From the NCBI GenBank assembly GCA_022779285.1, contig JALFST010000008.1, positions 33,531-97,530 on the forward strand: 64,000 bases of DNA, given 5' to 3'. Shown one piece after another: positions 44,016 through 53,841 of this stretch. A model generated the notes under the pieces. It saw only the letters and a list, made by a program, of their open reading frames with translations, made no database searches and was not told the DNA's origin. The translations under genes and the position numbers were made by a program. The DNA is from Peptoniphilaceae bacterium (lineage in GTDB: Bacteria; Bacillota; Clostridia; Tissierellales; Peptoniphilaceae). Each line of letters starts with the position of its first letter. The stretch's first letter is position 1.

Positions 44016-45317
44016 CTATGTCATTTTTATGAAACGACACATAAAAAAGCCATCCGCTCCTTCCGATAAAGGAGATGTGTGCATCGAGTCCTTTCCGTCG
44101 ATCTCCTCTCGCTTCCATGATGCATCCGAATGCGAGAGAAAAAAATCGATGACATTTTCATTTTCCCGTTCTCCGTATGTACATGTGCTGTAGACAAGCC
44201 GTCCGCCCTTTTTTACATAAAAAGCGGCGTTGCTTAGAATTTTTTTCTGCAAGGAGGAAAGCTCCTGTAAATCGCTCTCTTTTCGATTCCAGCGAATATC
44301 CGGCTTTCTGCCGAGAAGGCCCAGCCCGGAGCAGGGAGCGTCCACTAAAACAACATCATACCTTTCTTTCCAGTCCGGGTAGAATTCGGCGGCATCTCGA
44401 GCAGAAACCTCCAATGAGGGATTGCCGAGTCTTTCAGCATTTTCCTTCAGGATCCGCAGCTTCTCCTCAGCAACATCATTCGCATGAATCCGTGCTCCCG
44501 ATAAAATATGCATCGCCATCGACTTTCCTCCCGGTGCAGCACACAAATCCAATATCTTTGCATCGGGGCGAATCCCCTCTGCAGCAATTTCCGCAACACG
44601 GATACTCGGCTGAGACTGTATCGAAATCACACCCGTTTGAAAAAGAGAGGTCGCCGTAATCGGTCCACCATCGCATAAAATACAATTTTGGCTTAAACGG
44701 CTTTTTCGAGGATGAATCAACACATCCCGGAGCTCATCAATCACTTCTTCTCTTGTCATCCGGCCGGAATTCACAAATAGAGAAACCGGAGAAGGAGCAT
44801 TGTTCTTTTTTAGAATCTCCTCAAGCTCCGTAATCGAAAACTGTCGGCGCATATATTTCAGAATCCAAAGAGGATGAGAATATCGTATGCTCAGCCTCTC
44901 CAGCTCATCGCCGGCCTTCACCTCGGCAATCTCCGGAAGGCTGCGGGACAATGACCGAAGCAGGGCATTCACATATCCTTTCGCGTAATCGGCCTTCTTG
45001 CGAGTAAGCTTCACCGCTTCATTCACTGCCGCATGAGCGGGAATCCTTGTCATCACGAGCTCATATGCACCCATACGAAGAATCCCTCGCAAGAAAGCCT
45101 TTTGTGAACGCATGGGCTTTGCCGAGAATTGATCCAAAATCCAGTCAAGATATGTCCGATTTTCTTCAACGCCATAGACGAGGCTCCGAAGCAAGCCTCG
45201 ATCCCTTGCATCGGAAAATAACGAATCCGCTTCATTGAGCGCCTGCGCGGGAAAAACTGTCCCCGCTTCCACCTGAATAAGAATGGAAAGACTTTTTTCA
45301 CGAACGGACTGTTTCAT
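44016..45317 (-). CDS. rsmB: 16S rRNA (cytosine967-C5)-methyltransferase
   Basis: Methylates C967 of 16S rRNA. The 433 residues have an N-terminal NusB-like RNA-binding domain (about 1-140) and a SAM domain with DLCAAPGGKSMAMH, VDAPCSGLGLLGRKPDIRW and YSTCTYGERENE, the two catalytic cysteines. It overlaps fmt by four bases. Confidence 0.97.
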   Translation of the reverse strand: MKQSVREKSLSILIQVEAGTVFPAQALNEADSLFSDARDRGLLRSLVYGVEENRTYLDWILDQFSAKPMRSQKAFLRGILRMGAYELVMTRIPAHAAVNEAVKLTRKKADYAKGYVNALLRSLSRSLPEIAEVKAGDELERLSIRYSHPLWILKYMRRQFSITELEEILKKNNAPSPVSLFVNSGRMTREEVIDELRDVLIHPRKSRLSQNCILCDGGPITATSLFQTGVISIQSQPSIRVAEIAAEGIRPDAKILDLCAAPGGKSMAMHILSGARIHANDVAEEKLRILKENAERLGNPSLEVSARDAAEFYPDWKERYDVVLVDAPCSGLGLLGRKPDIRWNRKESDLQELSSLQKKILSNAAFYVKKGGRLVYSTCTYGERENENVIDFFLSHSDASWKREEIDGKDSMHTSPLSEGADGFFMCRFIKMT

Positions 45318-46246
45318 GCTTCCACCTGATCCCCAACCGGAAAATCATGTCCGTTGAGAAAATCACGACAGCTTGCCGCACGTCTTCCCGGCGCCTGAAT
45401 GACATCGATCACGAAGGCTCCGTCTCCTGCCTGAATCGCGATTCCGCGTGCATTCGCCCGAAAAATCGTTCCCGGCTTCTGTCGAGAGAATTCCTCTTCG
45501 CCATGCGCCTGATGCACTTTATATTCAATACCATGATAGCGGAAGCGTGCGCCGGGCCAGTTCTTCAAGGTGCGAACCTGATTCAGCAGGTGCTTTGTTG
45601 TTTGATCGAAAGAAAGCACACCGTCTTCTTTTTCGATTTTTTCCGCATAGGTCACCTCTGAGGGATCCTGAGACCTGCGATGCTCATAACGATCAGAAAA
45701 CGAAAAAAGCGTATCCAAAAGCAGATCGGGCGCCGCATTGGCCAGCTTATCCGTAAGCGAATCGAGATCATCTTCATCGGAAATGGGAACAACCTTCTTT
45801 GCCAGCATATCTCCGGCATCCATTTCCTTTTCAATCAACATCGCCGTAAGTCCGGTTTCCGGCTCTCCATCAAGAAGTGCTCTTTGAATCGGCGCCGCTC
45901 CCCGATACTTGGGAAGCAGGCTCCCATGAATATTGATGATACGATCCGGGAAGGCCTCAAGAAGTCTTTTTCCAATCAATTGGCCATATGCGATCACTAC
46001 GAGAAAATCCGGTTTTTGAGCGATCAATCGATCGACTACATCTGAAGAATTGAGCCTTTCCGGTGTGAATACCGGGATATTGTATTCGCCTGCCAGCTTT
46101 TTGACCGGCGTCGGAGTCAAACGATTTCGAGACCTTTTGCGGTCCGGTTGCGTGATCACCATGTCCACCTGAATGCGAGAATCCTCCAATAGAGCCTGAA
46201 GCGAAGGAATCGCAAATTCCGGCGTTCCTAAAAAAGCAATTCTCAT
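45314..46246 (-). CDS. fmt: Methionyl-tRNA formyltransferase
   Basis: Formylates initiator Met-tRNA. The 310 residues have FLGTPEFAIPSL, the catalytic NIHGSLLPKYRGAAPIQ (about residues 104-120), MDAGDML, and the C-terminal OB-like tRNA-binding domain. It overlaps def upstream and rsmB downstream by four bases each. Formylase and deformylase are thus made together. Confidence 0.98.
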   Translation of the reverse strand: MRIAFLGTPEFAIPSLQALLEDSRIQVDMVITQPDRKRSRNRLTPTPVKKLAGEYNIPVFTPERLNSSDVVDRLIAQKPDFLVVIAYGQLIGKRLLEAFPDRIINIHGSLLPKYRGAAPIQRALLDGEPETGLTAMLIEKEMDAGDMLAKKVVPISDEDDLDSLTDKLANAAPDLLLDTLFSFSDRYEHRRSQDPSEVTYAEKIEKEDGVLSFDQTTKHLLNQVRTLKNWPGARFRYHGIEYKVHQAHGEEEFSRQKPGTIFRANARGIAIQAGDGAFVIDVIQAPGRRAASCRDFLNGHDFPVGDQVEA

Positions 46247-46773
46247 TCCTGCGCTTCCCCCTCATCATGGATCAGGCCGTTCTCATGTAAGTACTTGGTC
46301 ATTTCTTCCGTGGGATTTTTCATATCAATGACCATCTCCACCCGATCCCGAAACAAAATACCGTCCAGATGATCAATCTCATGACAAACGCAGCGAGCAA
46401 ACAGATCCTCTACCTCCATTTGTTGCTCTTCTCCATTTTCATCAAGATATTTTACCGTAATGCGCTTTGGCCGACGTACGGTACCGTTAAAATTAGGCAG
46501 CGACAGGCATCCTTCCACGTCCAGCTGCTCTTCCTCCGATCTTTCAATGATCTCGGGGTTGACCATTTTATAAGGGCCCTCTCCCACATCCACGGTGATC
46601 AGTCTGCGGAGAATTCCCACCTGCGGACCCGCAAGTCCGACTCCGTTATCGTCATACATCGTTTCCAGCATATCGTCAAGAAGAAGACGGATGCGTTCAT
46701 CTACAGCCTGAACAGTACGCGCCTTCTTGCGCAATATCGGATCCCCTTCCTTTCGAATCTGTCGAATTGCCAT
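46243..46773 (-). CDS. def: Peptide deformylase
   Basis: Removes the N-formyl group from new proteins. Motifs: GVGLAGPQVG (Gly for the usual second Ala), EGCLSLP with the metal Cys, and CHEIDHLDG with the metal His pair and catalytic Glu. The 176-residue length is normal. ATG with GAGGTAAC upstream; 10 bases after priA. Confidence 0.98.
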   Translation of the reverse strand: MAIRQIRKEGDPILRKKARTVQAVDERIRLLLDDMLETMYDDNGVGLAGPQVGILRRLITVDVGEGPYKMVNPEIIERSEEEQLDVEGCLSLPNFNGTVRRPKRITVKYLDENGEEQQMEVEDLFARCVCHEIDHLDGILFRDRVEMVIDMKNPTEEMTKYLHENGLIHDEGEAQE

Positions 46774-46783
46774 TGTTACCTCC

Positions 46784-48979
46784 TCAAAAGATCGATACCG
46801 GATCGATCGTTACCACAACATGTATTTTTTCATTTCCGGGAAAATTTCGAATGACATACCTGCCGAGGCTTTCCAGCTCCTGACGGCTTTTTGAACGAAC
46901 AAGAATCGCAAAACGATATCTGCCGTCAATGCGCTCCATCACGCAGGGACTCGGCCCATCGATACGCATCAAACGATACCGCTGCTCGCCGTCCAGCGCC
47001 TTGCGGATTTGTTGTCCCTTTTCCAAAGCATTTTTTCGTATGCGCGAAGTGATTCGAATGATAAGCTCCGAAACAAAGGGCGGATATCCGTTTTCCTCAC
47101 GAAAGCGGATTTCTTTCCGATAAAATCCATCCACATCCTGATGCGCAGCTTCTACAATGGCGCTGACCTCCGGCTTATAGGTCTGTACAAAAACCTTTCC
47201 CGGCACATCGCCTCTCCCCGCTCTGCCTGCCGTTTGTGTCACGAGCTGAAAGGCCTTCTCCTGCGCTCGAAAATCGGGCAGATTCAAGGTGATGTCCGCA
47301 GAGACGATTCCTACTACGGTTACATTCGGAAAATCAAATCCCTTGGCTATCATTTGTGTACCCAAGAGTATGTCAATCGAACCGTCGAGCATTCTTTGAT
47401 ATACTTTTTGATACGAGCCCTTTGTGCGCATAGTATCGGCATCCGCCCGCACAATACGTGCCTTTGGGAAAAGCTTCCTCGTTTCCTCTTCAAGCATCTC
47501 CGTACCGGCACCGAATTCGCGGATAGCATTCGAGCCGCACTGCGGGCAGGTCTTTCTTCTTGCTTTTTCTCTGCCGCAATAATGACAGACAAGGCGATCC
47601 TTTCCCTTGTGATACGTCATCGCGACATCACAGGCATCGCATCGATAAACATATCCGCATCTTCTGCAAAAAACAAAGGATGTATGACCTCTCTTATTCA
47701 ATAATAGAATCACCTGCTGTTTTTTTCGCAGCGCATCTGAGATGGCTTCCTGAAGAGGGAGAGAAAACATACTGCGATTATTTTTTTTGAGCTCCTCGCG
47801 CATATCCACTACCTGAATCTGCGGCATGGCCTTGTTTCCGACACGCTCCGGCAGATCCAGACGCGTGAGTCTTCCCTGCTCCGCCTGATAAAGCGTCTCA
47901 ATCGAGGGCGTTGCAGAGCCCAGCACAAGCGGGCAATTATGATATTGTGCACGAAAAGCGGCTACCGCATTGGTGTGATACTTCGGGTTCTGATCGCTCA
48001 CATAGCTGGATTCATGTTCCTCGTCCACAATGATGACACCCAATTTGCGGAACGGAGCAAAGATGACGCTGCGGGCACCGATGGCGATGGAAGCTTTGCC
48101 GCAGGCAATTTTTTCCCACTCTTCGGCTCTTTCGGACTGCGTTAAACGAGAGTGTAAAATCGCCACCTGCTGTCCGAATCGTCCTTCAAAACGCGCAATG
48201 GTCTGCGGTGTCAGCGAAATCTCCGGAACAAGTACGATCGCCTGTTTTCCCTCTGAAAGCGCTTTTTCCACCAGTTGAAGATATATTTCCGTCTTTCCGG
48301 AGCCTGTCACGCCGCGCAGAAGATAGAAGCCGTTTTTTGCCACGATTCGATCATAAACCGCCTGCTGCGCTTCTGTCAGTATTCTTTTTTCATAGGCTTC
48401 CCCAAGGGCTGCCGTTCTTCTGGAAGCTCGCTCCTCCGAACAGATCAGCCAGCCCTTCCCGCATAATGCACGAAGTGGAGCGATTGTGATGGCGAGAGCA
48501 TCTCGGATTTCTTGTTCGGAGCGCGTATTGCCGTCACGCAAAAAATTCAATATGGCATGCTGTCTTTTTGCATTCAGGGGAGGCGCCGCTTGGAGACCTT
48601 CCTCTGAAATCCGATAATACCGGCGCAAAACCGGCTGATAGCCTCCCGGCTTTCCCGGCGGGAGCACGGCACGAAATGCCGAAGAAAAATCTGAAAGATA
48701 CCGATCAATCAAAAATTTGGCAAGTGCAATGGATTCCTGATTGATTTGTGCCTTTTCTTCCGCAGCATGCAGAATCTCCTTGACAGAGTATGCAATCTGA
48801 TCCTGTTCAAACAGACGCAAAACGATAGCTGTACGCTCTCGATTCCCTCTTCCGAAGGGGACGACCACACGCAAGCCCACGTGAATGTTCCCGACAAGAT
48901 TTTCAGGAACCGAATACGTGTAGATCTGATCCGTAACTCTCGTTCCGGTGGAAACCACTACCTCCGCAAAAAGGCTCAT
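46784..48979 (-). CDS. priA: Primosomal protein N' (replication restart helicase PriA)
   Basis: Reloads the replicative helicase at collapsed forks. The 731 residues have the N-terminal fork-binding domain, Walker A GVTGSGKTEIYLQL, DEEH box, a zinc-binding insertion (FCRRCGYVYRCDAC...CHYC...CPQCG) and motif VI TQTAGRAGRG. Length is normal. The start overlaps the coaBC stop by four bases. Confidence 0.97.
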   Translation of the reverse strand: MSLFAEVVVSTGTRVTDQIYTYSVPENLVGNIHVGLRVVVPFGRGNRERTAIVLRLFEQDQIAYSVKEILHAAEEKAQINQESIALAKFLIDRYLSDFSSAFRAVLPPGKPGGYQPVLRRYYRISEEGLQAAPPLNAKRQHAILNFLRDGNTRSEQEIRDALAITIAPLRALCGKGWLICSEERASRRTAALGEAYEKRILTEAQQAVYDRIVAKNGFYLLRGVTGSGKTEIYLQLVEKALSEGKQAIVLVPEISLTPQTIARFEGRFGQQVAILHSRLTQSERAEEWEKIACGKASIAIGARSVIFAPFRKLGVIIVDEEHESSYVSDQNPKYHTNAVAAFRAQYHNCPLVLGSATPSIETLYQAEQGRLTRLDLPERVGNKAMPQIQVVDMREELKKNNRSMFSLPLQEAISDALRKKQQVILLLNKRGHTSFVFCRRCGYVYRCDACDVAMTYHKGKDRLVCHYCGREKARRKTCPQCGSNAIREFGAGTEMLEEETRKLFPKARIVRADADTMRTKGSYQKVYQRMLDGSIDILLGTQMIAKGFDFPNVTVVGIVSADITLNLPDFRAQEKAFQLVTQTAGRAGRGDVPGKVFVQTYKPEVSAIVEAAHQDVDGFYRKEIRFREENGYPPFVSELIIRITSRIRKNALEKGQQIRKALDGEQRYRLMRIDGPSPCVMERIDGRYRFAILVRSKSRQELESLGRYVIRNFPGNEKIHVVVTIDPVSIF

Positions 48980-50163
48980 AGCAATAAATCCAGGATACGA
49001 TCGGCAACATCCTCCTTGCTCATCTTCGGTAAGGTCTCCTCCCGGGAATTTCCGAGAATGGTGACGATATTCGTATCCACATTAAATGCCGCTCCCGATT
49101 GCGTTACATCGTTTGCAACAATATAATCCAGCTTTTTTCGATCCTTTTTTTCCCGCGCATTTTTTAGAAGGTTTTCCGATTCCGTTGCAAAGCCGATGAC
49201 AGTCTGATTTGTTTTCAGGGGCAACAGGCTGTAAAGAATGTCCGGCGTTTCCGCCAGCTCAAGGCTTCTCCTTGCTCCCGACTTCGTTCCCTTGATTTTG
49301 TGCGATTCTTGCTGTACCGGCCGAAAATCGCAAGGAGCGGAAGCCATAATCAAAGCATCATATGTCGGGAACTTTTCTTCTAAAGCATGGAGCATCTCCT
49401 CGGTGGATTCCACCGACACACCTTCGATGCCTTTTGGAGCAGGCTGTGACATCGGGCCATGCACCAAGCAAACCTGAGCGCCTCTCTTAAATGCTCTGCG
49501 GGCAATGGCAATCCCCTGCTTTCCGCTCGAATCATTTGTAAGAAAGCGCACCGGATCAATGCGTTCGCGTGTCGGTCCTGCTGTCACCAATATTCTTTTT
49601 CCCTCCAAATCCTTTTTCGTAAAAAAGGTATCCAGGACGTCCAAAAGCTCCTCCGCCTCAGGCATGCGGCCTTCCCCGATTTCGTTGCATGCCAAAAGCC
49701 CGGCACCCGGCTCGATCACTTCAATGCCATCCTGTGCAAGCTGCTGAATATTGCGCTGAGTCGCCGGATGATGATACATAACAGAATTCATGGCCGGAGA
49801 AACGATGACCGGACAATGTGCGGCAAGCGCCACTGTACTCAATAAATCATCGGAAATTCCAAGCGCCATCTTTGCCAAAATATCCGCTGATGCAGGCGCA
49901 ATCAGCAGAACATCGTGTTCTCTTGTCAGGTCGATATGCGGAATAAAGCCGTTTTCTTCCATACCAAAGGTGTCCGTATATACCCTATTTTTGGACATGG
50001 TTTGGAATGCCAGCGGACGCACGAATTCCTGAGCTCCCTCCGACATGACCACCGTGGTTTTTGCACCTTTTTTATTGAGCGCCGAGAGCAGCGATAGGGT
50101 CTTATAAATAGCGATACCGCCACTGACTCCCAGAAGAATTCGCTTCCCTTCTAATGCATTCAC
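48976..50163 (-). CDS. coaBC: Bifunctional phosphopantothenoylcysteine decarboxylase / synthetase
   Basis: Two middle steps of coenzyme A synthesis. The N-terminal flavoprotein decarboxylase has GVSGGIAIYK, SPAMNSVMYHHPATQRN and the Cys-lid LACNEIGEGRMPE; the C-terminal synthetase has VTAGPTRERIDPVRFLTN and MASAPCDFRP. I choose GTG 50163: GGAGG stands six bases before it, inside the end of rpoZ. This gives 395 residues. Longer frames overlap rpoZ. With coaD at 32434 the window encodes three CoA steps. Confidence 0.96.
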   Translation of the reverse strand: MNALEGKRILLGVSGGIAIYKTLSLLSALNKKGAKTTVVMSEGAQEFVRPLAFQTMSKNRVYTDTFGMEENGFIPHIDLTREHDVLLIAPASADILAKMALGISDDLLSTVALAAHCPVIVSPAMNSVMYHHPATQRNIQQLAQDGIEVIEPGAGLLACNEIGEGRMPEAEELLDVLDTFFTKKDLEGKRILVTAGPTRERIDPVRFLTNDSSGKQGIAIARRAFKRGAQVCLVHGPMSQPAPKGIEGVSVESTEEMLHALEEKFPTYDALIMASAPCDFRPVQQESHKIKGTKSGARRSLELAETPDILYSLLPLKTNQTVIGFATESENLLKNAREKKDRKKLDYIVANDVTQSGAAFNVDTNIVTILGNSREETLPKMSKEDVADRILDLLL

Positions 50164-50164
50164 A

Positions 50165-50359
50165 CTATTCCTCCGTCTTCTTGACGACCTTGTGCGCCAT
50201 AATTTCATCCAAAGCCACAGTCACCGGTTTTTGTCCTTCGCTCTCAACAAGCGGTTTGCTTCCGGCTACCAAAAGCTGGGCGCGTTTCATTACCATAACG
50301 CACACGTCGTAACGGCTGGAGCTGATTTTTGCTAATTCTTGAAATGATGGATTAATCAT
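50165..50359 (-). CDS. rpoZ: RNA polymerase omega subunit
   Basis: Assembly and stability subunit of RNA polymerase. The 64-residue product reads MINPSFQELAKISSSRYD, then VMKRAQLL, and KPVTVALDEIMAHKV, the omega signature. ATG 50359 follows GGAGGAATTTC and overlaps the gmk stop. The longer open frame is read-through of gmk in another frame. Confidence 0.93.
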   Translation of the reverse strand: MINPSFQELAKISSSRYDVCVMVMKRAQLLVAGSKPLVESEGQKPVTVALDEIMAHKVVKKTEE

Positions 50360-50963
50360 GAAATTCCTCCCAATATTCTTCCAATAGATTTCGATTGATT
50401 CTCCGGTTTTCCGCATCGATAATGTGTGAGATTGTCCTTCCACAGTCATCGACCTGATCATTGATCACGGCATAATCATAATCGATGAGCATCGCAATCT
50501 CCTTCTTTGCATTGCTCATACGAATCCGGATGGCGTCTTCCTCTTCCGTGCCACGTTGTCGGATCCTCTGCTCCAGGTCACAGCGATGAGGCGGCAGCAG
50601 GAAGATAAAAACTCCGTTTGCCATATTTTGCTTCACCTGCATTGCGCCCTGAACGTCAATTTCCAGAATCACGTCCTGCCCGCTTTGTATCTGCTCTACA
50701 ACAAAGTCCTTAGGGGTTCCGTAATAATTTCCATGTACTTTGGCAAACTCGATCAGCTTGCCTTCATCAATCAACTGATTAAATTCATCCAGGCTGCGAA
50801 AAAAATAATTTTCCCCCTCCACCTCAGCAGGGCGCTTTGCTCTTGTCGTAGCGGAAATGCTCAGTCTCAAATCCGGACGAATGCGCATCAGCTCCGCACA
50901 GACCGTTCCCTTTCCGACTCCCGACGGTCCTGAAATTACAATGAGATGTCCGATTTTTCCCAT
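50352..50963 (-). CDS. gmk: Guanylate kinase
   Basis: GMP to GDP. P-loop SGPSGVGKGTVC (residues 10-21), YFFRSLDEF, HGNYYGTPKD and LEIDVQGAMQVK are family motifs; 203 residues is normal. It lies 9 bases after yicC; the small remA gene that is often between them is absent. Confidence 0.98.
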   Translation of the reverse strand: MGKIGHLIVISGPSGVGKGTVCAELMRIRPDLRLSISATTRAKRPAEVEGENYFFRSLDEFNQLIDEGKLIEFAKVHGNYYGTPKDFVVEQIQSGQDVILEIDVQGAMQVKQNMANGVFIFLLPPHRCDLEQRIRQRGTEEEDAIRIRMSNAKKEIAMLIDYDYAVINDQVDDCGRTISHIIDAENRRINRNLLEEYWEEFHD

Positions 50964-50972
50964 TCTTTCCTC

Positions 50973-51854
50973 CTATTCCAAATTTTGAATCTGTTCACGA
51001 ATCTGTTCAATGATGGTCTTGAGAGCAATGACATCGGCTGTAAGCGCCGCATCTCCGGATTTGGATCCGATGGTATTCGTCTCGCGATTCATCTCCTGTA
51101 CAAGAAAATCCAGGGTTTTTCCTACCGGCCCCTTTCTTTTTAACGCCTCATGAAAGGAAGCGATATGACTTTCCAATCGCACAATTTCCTCATCCACATC
51201 CACGCGTTGCGCAAAAAGGGCCATTTCATTGGCAAGGCGATCCGGATCCACTGTCATTTGATTGAAAAGCTCCTGTACATTTTTTTGGAGCCTGAGATAC
51301 TCCTCCTCCACTCTCCGAGGTGCGCGAGCCTTTATAGAGGACAGAAGTGTCTCCATGTCCCGAAGCTTTTCCTCAAGATTATGCGCCAGCCTTTTTCCTT
51401 CTGCCTGCCGCATTTGAATGCAATCCGCAACCGCCTGTCTGAGACCCTGTTCTAATAGCTGTAAAAGCGTTTCTTCCTTGAGAATTTCCGGCGTTTGCTC
51501 TATCACGCCGGGAACCAAAAGCAGAGAAGCCATCCCCTCTTTTAACGGGAAATGGGAGCGCTGTGAAGCATTCCATTCTTCGAGCTCCTCAACCAATTGC
51601 GTCAAAACATCCCCTCGCAGATGATAATTTCCCTGCGGCTCAAGCGAAAGTAATTTTACACCGAGATCAACACGCCCCCTGGACATCGACTCACTGATGA
51701 TTTCTCGAATCCTTCCCTCTGTGAAGTGGAGACCATCGGAAACCCTCAGATGCAAATCCAAATAGCGGTTGTTGACCGTTCTCAGCTCTATCTCGAGCTG
51801 GGAATGCTCGTCATGAACAACCGATTTTCCATATCCGGTCATGGACTGTGCCAT
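50973..51854 (-). CDS. yicC: YicC-family endoribonuclease-like protein (YloC)
   Basis: Conserved protein whose E. coli homologue acts as an endoribonuclease on small RNA. The 293 residues start MAQSMTGYGKS, a hallmark, and contain ELRTVNNRYLDLHLR. The C-terminal half is helical and ends RIESHIASF-like LESHIASFHEALKR and FLVQEMNRETNTIGSKSGD. ATG 51854 with AAGGAGGGTTT. It opens the 14-gene operon that runs to thiN. Confidence 0.92.
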   Translation of the reverse strand: MAQSMTGYGKSVVHDEHSQLEIELRTVNNRYLDLHLRVSDGLHFTEGRIREIISESMSRGRVDLGVKLLSLEPQGNYHLRGDVLTQLVEELEEWNASQRSHFPLKEGMASLLLVPGVIEQTPEILKEETLLQLLEQGLRQAVADCIQMRQAEGKRLAHNLEEKLRDMETLLSSIKARAPRRVEEEYLRLQKNVQELFNQMTVDPDRLANEMALFAQRVDVDEEIVRLESHIASFHEALKRKGPVGKTLDFLVQEMNRETNTIGSKSGDAALTADVIALKTIIEQIREQIQNLE

Positions 51855-51894
51855 AAACCCTCCTTTATGTTACATGTGATGCACGTTCAACAGA

Positions 51895-51923
51895 TTGAAA
51901 TTAAAGGTATAATACAATATAGA
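51895..51923 (+). promoter_or_regulatory. Possible rqcH promoter
   Basis: TTGAAA (51895-51900), 17 bases, TATAGA (51918-51923); an alternative -10 TATAAT is at 51908-51913 without a good -35. Weak evidence. The 157-base gap between yicC and rqcH shows no gene. Confidence 0.4.
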
Positions 51924-52011
51924 AAAATAAAAATCGAGAGAATATTACAAAAATGAAATATCTAACGAAATATACGCTTTCGATTTTCGGATACGAAGGA
52001 AAGGAAGCTCC

Positions 52012-53769
52012 ATGTCATTTGACGGAATCACCACACGAGCCATCGTCTATGAGCTGCAAAACAAAATTTTAGGCGGTCATGTAAAAAAAATCAATCAAAT
52101 CAGTGCAAAACAGCTGACAATGCAATTCTATGCAAACGGAAGCAATCAGCTTCTTCTGCTTTCGGCGGATTCATCCGGCGCGCGTATGCATCTCAGCACA
52201 AAAAAATATCAAAATCCCGAAACGCCTCCGAACTTCTGTATGCTCCTGCGCAAGCATTTGGGACAAAGCCGCCTCTCGGAAATTCATCAGGACGGGCTGG
52301 ATCGTACCGTACATTTTACCTTTTCAACACGCAATGAATTGGGTGATGAAGTGGAGAAAATGCTTCATTTGGAGATCATGGGAAAATATTCAAATCTGAT
52401 TCTCACTGATGAAAACGGTAAAGTGATTGAGGCGGCGCAGCGCGTTTCTCACGATATGAGCCGAGTTCGTCAGATTTATCCGGGCATCCGGTACAAAAGC
52501 TTTCCTTCGGAAAAGAAGGATATTTTAACTCAGGATGTACATCTGCAGGATCTGATTGCACTTATATCCGAAAATGCGAATCCGAAGGTGCAGACCATTT
52601 TCTATAAAAATATCACCGGCTTTTCTCCCACCATCTCCTCTGAGATCTGTTTTCGTTCGTCGGTAGACCCCGAAAAAAATATTCGTTTTTTAACGGAGGA
52701 GGAAAAAGCCCTTCTGGATAAAAATCTACAGGACATAATGATTCAGATTCGTGAAAATCACTACATCCCGTGCCTTTATACAAAATCAAAACGCGAATTC
52801 TATGCTCTTCCGCTTTATCACCTGGGAACGCCGCAAATGCAGGATCCCTCTCTCAGCTTTCTCATCGACGCCTATACCGTGCAAGCCGGTCGCGACGATC
52901 GCATCGGTGTTTTGCGAAAAAGTCTTTTCGATAAGGTTACCGCTGTAATCGAAAAGAAGGAGCGAAAAAAAATACAGCTTGAGAAGGATTATGAGGCCAC
53001 CCTGGATCGTGAAAGCCTTCGCGAGGAAGCCGATCTTCTTTCCTCACAGGTTCATGAAATCCAAAAGGGTGCGCAAAGCATTACCGTTGATGATTTTTTC
53101 CATGAAAACGCTCCAAGAATCATTTCTCTCGATCCGCGAAAAACGCCATGGAAAAATATCGAAGCGAAATATCACCAATATTCCAAGCTCAAGACAGCTC
53201 ATGCGCTCTTATCAAGATCTCTTCCGGAATTGACGGAGGAGATCGCATATCTGCATCAAATTGCAGCTTTGCTCTCACAGGCCGACTCCATTGAGGATCT
53301 TGATGCATTACGCCGGGAAATGGAAAAAGAGGGAATCCTTCAGAAAAAAAACATGCGCACCTCATCCGGGAAAAAACGGCCGACAGCCTCCGAGCCCTCT
53401 CGCTATGTGACAACAGGAGGATTTACGATATTAGTCGGGAAAAATAATTTTCAAAATGATCACTTGACTCTGAAGGTTGCGAATAAAGAGGATTATTTCT
53501 TCCATTCCAAAGGGATCCCCGGTTCCCATGTGATTCTGCGAACGGAAGGAAAGCAACCCTCTGCAGAAGACATCGAGGCTGCCGCCTGGTTAGCGGCAAC
53601 ACATTCCTCTCAACGTGAAGAAGCCTATGTTGATGTGGATTATACAAAAAAGAAAAATGTATATAAGGCAAAGGGCGCAAAGCCGGGTATGGTCTACTAT
53701 AATGATTTTCACACAATCACTGTAAACACCAATGCATCGCCGGCTTTGTCAGAAAAGAAATTGCAATGA
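52012..53769 (+). CDS. rqcH: NFACT-family RqcH (Rqc2 homologue, fibronectin-binding-like)
   Basis: Ribosome-quality-control factor that binds 50S subunits stalled with peptidyl-tRNA and adds Ala tails. The 585 residues have NFACT-N (MSFDGITTRAIVYELQ), the HhH region, a long coiled coil (about 290-400), and NFACT-R with TTGGFTILVGKNNFQND and DYFFHSKGIPGSHVILR. Length matches the family. It has AAGGAAAGGAAGC before the ATG. Monocistronic and divergent from yicC. Confidence 0.95.
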   Translation: MSFDGITTRAIVYELQNKILGGHVKKINQISAKQLTMQFYANGSNQLLLLSADSSGARMHLSTKKYQNPETPPNFCMLLRKHLGQSRLSEIHQDGLDRTVHFTFSTRNELGDEVEKMLHLEIMGKYSNLILTDENGKVIEAAQRVSHDMSRVRQIYPGIRYKSFPSEKKDILTQDVHLQDLIALISENANPKVQTIFYKNITGFSPTISSEICFRSSVDPEKNIRFLTEEEKALLDKNLQDIMIQIRENHYIPCLYTKSKREFYALPLYHLGTPQMQDPSLSFLIDAYTVQAGRDDRIGVLRKSLFDKVTAVIEKKERKKIQLEKDYEATLDRESLREEADLLSSQVHEIQKGAQSITVDDFFHENAPRIISLDPRKTPWKNIEAKYHQYSKLKTAHALLSRSLPELTEEIAYLHQIAALLSQADSIEDLDALRREMEKEGILQKKNMRTSSGKKRPTASEPSRYVTTGGFTILVGKNNFQNDHLTLKVANKEDYFFHSKGIPGSHVILRTEGKQPSAEDIEAAAWLAATHSSQREEAYVDVDYTKKKNVYKAKGAKPGMVYYNDFHTITVNTNASPALSEKKLQ

Positions 53770-53775
53770 CGGGAA

Positions 53776-53815
53776 GGTGCCGGATTGCTGCTTCCAGCAG
53801 CGATCCGGCACCTTT
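53776..53815 (+). terminator. Intrinsic terminator after rqcH
   Basis: GGTGCCGGAT / ATCCGGCACC, extended inward by TGCTG / CAGCA around CTTC, followed by TTTCT. It lies between convergent rqcH and trhP; the minus-strand T-run is poor. Confidence 0.85.
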
Positions 53816-53841
53816 CTCATAAGACTCGGCAGATCGACAGA